Source: Gemmobacter megaterium
GTDB lineage: Bacteria; Pseudomonadota; Alphaproteobacteria; Rhodobacterales; Rhodobacteraceae
Reading direction: 5' to 3'
Length of the DNA: 64,000 bases
Assembly (NCBI RefSeq): GCF_900156815.1
Contig: NZ_FTOT01000004.1
Coordinates: 186,001 to 250,000, forward strand
Below, one piece after another: positions 59,370 through 64,000 of this stretch. Below the pieces are notes generated by a model. It did not search any database. It was given only the letters and a program-made list of their open reading frames with translations, and was not told where the DNA came from. Position 1 is the first letter of the stretch. Each line of letters begins with the position of its first letter. Both the position numbers and the translations under genes were made by a program.

Positions 59370-60268
59370 GCGCGGCCCCCCTTGCGGTCCAGCACCCCCG
59401 AGAGCCCTTGCGGGACGAACAGCACAAAGCCGATCAGCGCGGCGCCCAGAACGATCATATAAAGCTGCGGAAAGTTCGACCACAGCGCCTCGGACAGCAG
59501 GGCAAAGCCGATGGCGCCCAGAATGGGGCCGCGCACGCTGTCGGTGCCGCCAACCAGCGCCATGGTGACGATGGTAAAGCTGACCACCGGGTCAAACGCC
59601 TGTCCGGGTTCGAAATAGCCCGTGCGCATCATGGCCAGCGCGCCCACAGCACCGGGAATGGTGGCCGAGGCGATCAGCGCCAGCAGCTTCAGCCGCGCGG
59701 TGGGCACGCCCAGGGTTTCGGCGGCGATCTCATCCTCGCGGATGGCGGCCAGCCCGGCGCCAAAGCGCGAATGCCGCACGGCCCAGGCGCCCAGCGTGGC
59801 GGCCACGGCCAGCCCCACCATCCACCACAACAACGCATCGGGCGACGGTGCGGAAAAGATCATCCGGCCAAAGCTGCCCAGCGCGGATTCGATGCGCATG
59901 ACCACATGGCGCACCAGTTCGGCCAGACCATAGGTCAGGATCACGAAATAGGGGCCGCGCACCCGCAACACCGGCAGGCCCACCACAGCGGCAAAGACCG
60001 CAGGCGCCAGCGCCGCCACCAGCATCACCGCCGGGAACGGCGCCGCATCGACCATCAGCACCGCGACATAGCCGCCGATGCCATAGAATACCGCATGTCC
60101 CAGCGAGATATAGCCGGTGGTCGCCGACAGCATCGACCAGCTTTGCGCAAGCGCGATCCACATGGCGACCTGAAAGGCGATGCCGGTGGCATAGGCATTG
60201 CCACCAAAGGGCGCCGCCACGCCCAGCAGGGCAAGGGCAATCCCGGCAAGGGGCCACAGCGCGCTCAT
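59366..60268 (-). CDS. livM: branched-chain amino acid-type ABC transporter permease LivM
   Basis: A 300-residue permease with eight or more helices. It has the TGYISLGHAVFYGIGGYVA segment typical of LivM, RVRGPYFVILTYGLAELVRHV, the loop AIREDEIAAETLGVPTARLK that contacts the ATPase, and GGTDSVRGPILGAIGFALL. The start at 60268 overlaps the LivH stop by four bases. Confidence 0.93.
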   Translation of the reverse strand: MSALWPLAGIALALLGVAAPFGGNAYATGIAFQVAMWIALAQSWSMLSATTGYISLGHAVFYGIGGYVAVLMVDAAPFPAVMLVAALAPAVFAAVVGLPVLRVRGPYFVILTYGLAELVRHVVMRIESALGSFGRMIFSAPSPDALLWWMVGLAVAATLGAWAVRHSRFGAGLAAIREDEIAAETLGVPTARLKLLALIASATIPGAVGALAMMRTGYFEPGQAFDPVVSFTIVTMALVGGTDSVRGPILGAIGFALLSEALWSNFPQLYMIVLGAALIGFVLFVPQGLSGVLDRKGGRA

Positions 60269-61155
60269 GTCCGCACCGCCTTGGTGAACAGCCCTTCGGG
60301 GCGCAACATCAGCACACCCACGAAAATCCCGTAGATCAGGATCGACCGATACCCCGCAGAGGTCAGCGCGATGCCATAGGTTTCCACCAGCCCCAGCGCA
60401 AAGCCCGCCAGCACCCCCGCGCCGATATTGCCAAGCCCGCCGACGATGATCACCACAAAGGCGACAATGGTGAAGGGAAAGCCCATGAAGGGCGTGATCT
60501 GCTCGGTCATGCTGACCAGCACGCCCGCCATGCCTGCCACGGCGAAACCGGCGCAGATGGTGATCAGTTGCACCCGCTCGATATTCACACCCACGACCTG
60601 CGCGGCATCCTTGCGCTGGATCACCGCGCGCAGGCCCCAGCCGAACAGATGGAACCGCAGAAAGGCCAGCACGCCAAAGCAGATGCCCGCCGCCACCCCC
60701 AGCGTCAGCAGCCGGTTCAGCGTCATGCTGACCCCGCCCCAGGTGATTACCGTATCCAGCCAGCGATAGGCCCGCGGCGAGGCGGTAAAGGCAAGTGCGG
60801 CGGCATTCTGCAAGATGACCGAGATGCCATAGAACAGGATCAGCGAATTCGCCTCGACCCGTTTGGCCAGCGCGGGCTTGGCCAGCATCCGGCGGAACAG
60901 CCCGGCATAGACCGCCCAGCCCAGCCCTGCACACAGAACCGCCGCCAGCACCAGCGCCACCAGCGGCGGCACCGCCCACAGGGTGAACAGCCAGAAGGCG
61001 ACATAGGCGCCGATCATCACCAGATCGCCATGCGCGATGTTGAGCAGCCGCAGCGTGCCATAGACCAGGTTCAGCCCCAGCGCGACCAGCGCGTAAAGCG
61101 AACCCGACACCAGCGCGGCAAACAGAAGCTGCCCCGAAAGGAGGGTATCCACCAT
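60265..61155 (-). CDS. livH: branched-chain amino acid-type ABC transporter permease LivH
   Basis: A 296-residue permease, partner of LivM. Early LivH markers are SLYALVALGLNLVYGTLRLL and NIAHGDLVMIGAYVAF. The ATPase-contact loop is AVIQRKDAAQVVGVNIERVQ, and GGLGNIGAGVLAGFALGLVE follows late in the protein. It starts 58 bases after the binding-protein gene, giving the order receptor-H-M-G-F. Confidence 0.93.
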   Translation of the reverse strand: MVDTLLSGQLLFAALVSGSLYALVALGLNLVYGTLRLLNIAHGDLVMIGAYVAFWLFTLWAVPPLVALVLAAVLCAGLGWAVYAGLFRRMLAKPALAKRVEANSLILFYGISVILQNAAALAFTASPRAYRWLDTVITWGGVSMTLNRLLTLGVAAGICFGVLAFLRFHLFGWGLRAVIQRKDAAQVVGVNIERVQLITICAGFAVAGMAGVLVSMTEQITPFMGFPFTIVAFVVIIVGGLGNIGAGVLAGFALGLVETYGIALTSAGYRSILIYGIFVGVLMLRPEGLFTKAVRT

Positions 61156-61213
61156 GGTTCGGTTTCCGATGTGTCAGGGGGTGCCCCGCCCCACACGGGC
61201 GGGGCCTGCCCGC

Positions 61214-62401
61214 TTACCAGCCCTGTTTCGGGGCGAATTCGGCCGTGGCGATCGCGGGGGGCCAAACCAGTTCGATCTTGCCATCCTGGATCTGGACAAA
61301 GCCGGTGGGCGTCCTGGTGTTCTGCACACCCTCGAACGTCACCTCGCCATTGATCGTCTCGAACGTGCCGGTGGAAATGGCCTCGCGCAGCTTTTCGCGG
61401 TCCAGCCCGGCCTTGGCGACGGCCTGTTGCAGGATTTCCATCGACATCCAGGTGACGGCACTGTCCAGCGCATCGGGTTCCTCGCCGAACTTCGCCACAT
61501 AGGCGTCAAAGAACGCCTTGCCGCGCGGCCAGGCATCGGCCTGCCCCGACCAATGGGCCGAGGACACGATGCCATTGGCACCCGGACCAAAGGCCTTGCG
61601 ATAGGCGTCAATGGTCGGCCCGATCAGCGACAGCACGAATGGTGCCGCGATCCCGAGTTCCCGCGCCTGTCCGGTGAACAGGAAGGCATCGGCAGGATAG
61701 GTCAGCGCCAGAACGGCATCCGGCGCCTTGCCCTTTACCTCGACCAGCATCGAGGTCATGTCCTTGGCATCGGGCGGATAGCTCTGATCGACCAGAACCT
61801 CGATCCCGGCCTCTTTCAGCGCCGGCAGCAGAAAGCTGCGGAATTCCTGCGCATAGGGCAGTTCATTGGCCAGAACGGCCACCGATGTCATGCCGTTGGC
61901 TTTCAGCATGGCGGCCATTTCCGTGCCCATGCTGTCGGGGATGGCCGAGGTGGTAAACCAGATATACCCCGGCGCCACCTTGCGCAGTTGGACAGAGGCG
62001 GCAGTGTTGCCGACCATGGGGAACTTGTAGCGTTGCAGCACCGGCGCCAGCGCCAGATGCATGGGCGTGCCCCAGGGCGCGGCCAGCAGATCAACCTTGT
62101 CCTGGGTGATCAGCCGTTCATAGATGCGCACGGTATTGGCCGGGTTCGACTGGTCGTCATAGCTGACGAATTCCACCGGGCGCTTTTCGCCGCCCGGAAG
62201 TTCCAGTCCGCCGCTTGCGTTCACCTGGTCCTGCCACAGCAGATACGGGTTTTCCTGCGATGGGGCGGCGGCGGCAAAGATGCCGGTGCGCGCGATGGAA
62301 TATCCGATGCGGATGGGATCGGCGGCCAGCTCCGCGCCCGTAGAGGCAAGCGTCATCAACGCCGTCAGCGCGAGTCCCGCCAGACTGTTGGGTCGTTTCA
62401 T
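61214..62401 (-). CDS. ABC transporter substrate-binding protein (LivK/amide-type)
   Basis: A 395-residue periplasmic receptor of the Peripla_BP_6 family. A signal peptide (MKRPNSLAGLALTALMTLAS) is followed by IRIGYSIARTGIFAAAAPSQ and VEFVSYDDQSNPANTVRIYE, both family hallmarks, then LLAAPWGTPMHLALAPVLQR and FTTSAIPDSMGTEMAAMLKA. Receptors of this subgroup bind amides, urea or aromatic acids more often than leucine. The ATG at 62401 (GGAG upstream) is chosen over a frame start 30 codons earlier. It is 121 bases after the molybdenum hydroxylase gene. Confidence 0.9.
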   Translation of the reverse strand: MKRPNSLAGLALTALMTLASTGAELAADPIRIGYSIARTGIFAAAAPSQENPYLLWQDQVNASGGLELPGGEKRPVEFVSYDDQSNPANTVRIYERLITQDKVDLLAAPWGTPMHLALAPVLQRYKFPMVGNTAASVQLRKVAPGYIWFTTSAIPDSMGTEMAAMLKANGMTSVAVLANELPYAQEFRSFLLPALKEAGIEVLVDQSYPPDAKDMTSMLVEVKGKAPDAVLALTYPADAFLFTGQARELGIAAPFVLSLIGPTIDAYRKAFGPGANGIVSSAHWSGQADAWPRGKAFFDAYVAKFGEEPDALDSAVTWMSMEILQQAVAKAGLDREKLREAISTGTFETINGEVTFEGVQNTRTPTGFVQIQDGKIELVWPPAIATAEFAPKQGW

Positions 62402-62522
62402 CGTGTCCTGACTCCTGTTGGGGTGGTCGTGCGCCCCGGTTTTGGTCCGGGGTCGTGTCGTCGTAAGGTGGTCGTGCCGGATCCGGGCCATGCCCGGTGT
62501 CGTCCGATGCGCCGGGGCGGGG

Positions 62523-64000
62523 TCAGCCGCCTGCCCCGGTCATGCCGTTCAGAACCCGTTCGCCGCTGAGCGGCAGGTGGTGGTGCCGGGCCCCCGTGGC
62601 CTGCGCCACCGCATTGGCCACCGCGCCCACGACCGGGTTCAGCCCGATTTCGCCAGCGCCCTTGGCACCGAAGGGGCCGGAGGGTTCGGGATCCTCGATG
62701 ATGTAGGTGTGGATCGCGTCGGGCACGTCGCGCATCGTCGGCACCTTGTAATCCATCAGCGAGGGGTTGGCCAAACGCGCGCCATCCCAGACCATTTCCT
62801 CGACCAGCGCATAGCCGAGCCCCTGGACAAAGCCGCCGTGCAACTGCACCTCGACCAACCTGGGGTTGATGGCCCGGCCCACATCGGCCGCCGACCATGC
62901 CTCGTGCACGCTGACCTGGCCCGACACGGGATCCACATCGACATCCACCCCCATGGCGGCAAAGCTGAACACGCCGATCCGCGGGAACGGCAGGCCCAGC
63001 GCGATGGCGCGCTTGGGGTCATGGGTGGGTTCGTCAAAGACCAATGTGTTCGCGCCCACGATAGGGCCGCCCGCCGCCCAATGCGCACGCCCCGAGATCT
63101 GGGCAAAGGTCAGGTCGGTGTTCGCCCCCTTGCGGCCAATGCGTCCGCCCTCGCGCAGTTCCAGATCCTCGATGGGGCACTCCAGCATCTCGGCGGCGTG
63201 GTCCATCGCCTTGTCCACCACCGCCCTGGCCGCCGCCTTGACCGCGCGCCCGGTGGTATAGGTCACGCGGCTGGCTGTCGTGCCCCAGTTATAGGGCGAC
63301 CCATCGGTATCAGGGCTGGCCACCGCCACACGGTCCAGCGGCACCTTCAGTTCTTCGGCGCAGATCTGGGCCAGCACAGTATCGGACCCCTGCCCGATAT
63401 CCGTGGCGCCGGTGTTGAGCGAGATCGTCCCGTCCTCCAGCATCCGCACGATGGCGCCGGTGCCCAGCAGGCCCGAGATATGCGCCGACACCGCCAGCCC
63501 GAAGTTGCGCGGGCGGCCATCGGCGCGCGGTGTGCTGGCCGCCTGTTCCACCACATCCAGACAACGCGCCAACCCGTTCGAGGCGATCTTTGGCCCGACG
63601 AACCAGGTATCGCCCTCGCGCAGCATGTTCTTGCGGCGCATGGCAAAGGCATCCAGCCCGACCTTTTCAGCGATCTGGTCGATCTGCTGCTCGCCGGCAA
63701 ACAACACCTGCGGGTTACCAAATCCGCGAAAGGCGCCGAACCGCAGTTTGTTGGTATAGACCAGCTGGCCCGACGCCCGCATGTGCGGAATGCGATACGG
63801 CCCGCCGCTCATCAGCAGCGCATAGCCCATCACGCCGGGGCTGTCGTCGGCAAAGGCGCCGCAATCCAGCAACACGCGGCATTCGCGCGCCACCAGCGTG
63901 CCATCCGCCCGTGCCCCGGTCTTCATCCATACCTTGAACGGATGGCGGGCGCGGACCATCTCGAAATCTTCTTCGCGCGACAGGATCATCTTGACCGGGC
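62523..64000 (-). CDS. molybdenum hydroxylase large subunit (xanthine dehydrogenase family), partial
   Basis: The C-terminal 489 or so residues of a molybdopterin-binding subunit; the N terminus lies beyond the window end. Visible are AFRGFGNPQ, with the Arg of the substrate pocket, LNTGATDIGQGSDTV, AWSAADVGRAINPRLVEVQL, and PSGPFGAKGAGEIGLNP, whose Glu is the catalytic base of the family. Such enzymes hydroxylate purines, nicotinate, quinolines or aldehydes at a ring carbon next to nitrogen, using water. The FeS and FAD subunits are not in the window and may lie upstream. Its place at the head of an operon with a monooxygenase, YciI protein and importer supports N-heterocycle breakdown. Confidence 0.92.
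   Translation of the reverse strand, partial: PVKMILSREEDFEMVRARHPFKVWMKTGARADGTLVARECRVLLDCGAFADDSPGVMGYALLMSGGPYRIPHMRASGQLVYTNKLRFGAFRGFGNPQVLFAGEQQIDQIAEKVGLDAFAMRRKNMLREGDTWFVGPKIASNGLARCLDVVEQAASTPRADGRPRNFGLAVSAHISGLLGTGAIVRMLEDGTISLNTGATDIGQGSDTVLAQICAEELKVPLDRVAVASPDTDGSPYNWGTTASRVTYTTGRAVKAAARAVVDKAMDHAAEMLECPIEDLELREGGRIGRKGANTDLTFAQISGRAHWAAGGPIVGANTLVFDEPTHDPKRAIALGLPFPRIGVFSFAAMGVDVDVDPVSGQVSVHEAWSAADVGRAINPRLVEVQLHGGFVQGLGYALVEEMVWDGARLANPSLMDYKVPTMRDVPDAIHTYIIEDPEPSGPFGAKGAGEIGLNPVVGAVANAVAQATGARHHHLPLSGERVLNGMTGAGG

Noticed and set aside
1-64000. tRNA, rRNA, CRISPR, riboswitch, insertion sequence or phage gene
   Set aside because: No matching fold, direct-repeat array, transposase motif or integrase was seen on either strand. 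The only mobile-looking items are the two palindromic repeats.

Overview
The window is high-G+C DNA packed with long codirectional operons and almost no empty space; no stretch over 300 bases lacks a gene. The family content (TakP-like and TAXI TRAP transporters, DUF1523-type membrane protein, a rhodobacterial-style phn cluster carrying fosX, DUF1045-type and hexapeptide genes) and frequent 1-4 base stop/start overlaps point to an alphaproteobacterium of the Rhodobacterales (Rhodobacter/Paracoccus-like). Genus is not assignable from the sequence alone. No rRNA, tRNA, CRISPR, phage or transposase gene was seen.

Region by region. (1) 230-1381: a stand-alone AAA ATPase. (2) 1600-12157 (+): a 2-oxoacid TRAP binding protein, dihydroxy-acid dehydratase, a D-2-hydroxyacid dehydrogenase, all four subunits of a branched-chain 2-oxoacid dehydrogenase and an acyl-CoA dehydrogenase. 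Together they form a plausible path from 2-hydroxy or 2,3-dihydroxy acids to enoyl-CoA. (3) 12243-14018 (-): an L,D-transpeptidase lipoprotein and an EamA exporter. (4) 14221-21287 (-): a seven-gene set of largely unknown function (coiled-coil protein, conserved hypothetical, AAA+ ATPase, DUF559 nuclease, conserved hypothetical, two membrane proteins). (5) 21411-25630: an M20 amidohydrolase with an orphan family-5 binding protein, then a cupin and a LysR regulator. (6) 25768-32740 (-): a TAXI-type TRAP transporter with DUF1850 protein, driven by a DctB-like sensor kinase and an NtrC-type regulator whose ATPase and sigma-54 motifs are broken.

(7) 32881-45846: a complete carbon-phosphorus lyase region: phnCDE1E2 transport genes, a hexapeptide transferase, phnF, phnGHI-fosX-phnJKL-phnN, a divergent 2H-phosphoesterase-like gene and phnM. 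No phnP is visible. phnI carries an in-frame palindromic repeat, also found in the DUF559 gene of region 4. (8) 45906-55743 (+): RidA-like protein, then a ten-gene operon of creatininase-like hydrolase, cytosine-deaminase-like amidohydrolase, FAD oxidase, flavodoxin-fold reductase, an ABC transporter of the nitrate/taurine/thiamine-precursor type, two diverged FolD paralogues and an IclR regulator. (9) 55941-64000 (-): the converging operon, read from the right: molybdenum hydroxylase large subunit (cut by the window end), LivK-like binding protein, livHMGF, YciI protein, cupin and FAD monooxygenase. Regions 8 and 9 together look like an uncharacterised catabolic system, probably for an N-containing ring compound releasing a one-carbon unit. 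The substrate is inference only.
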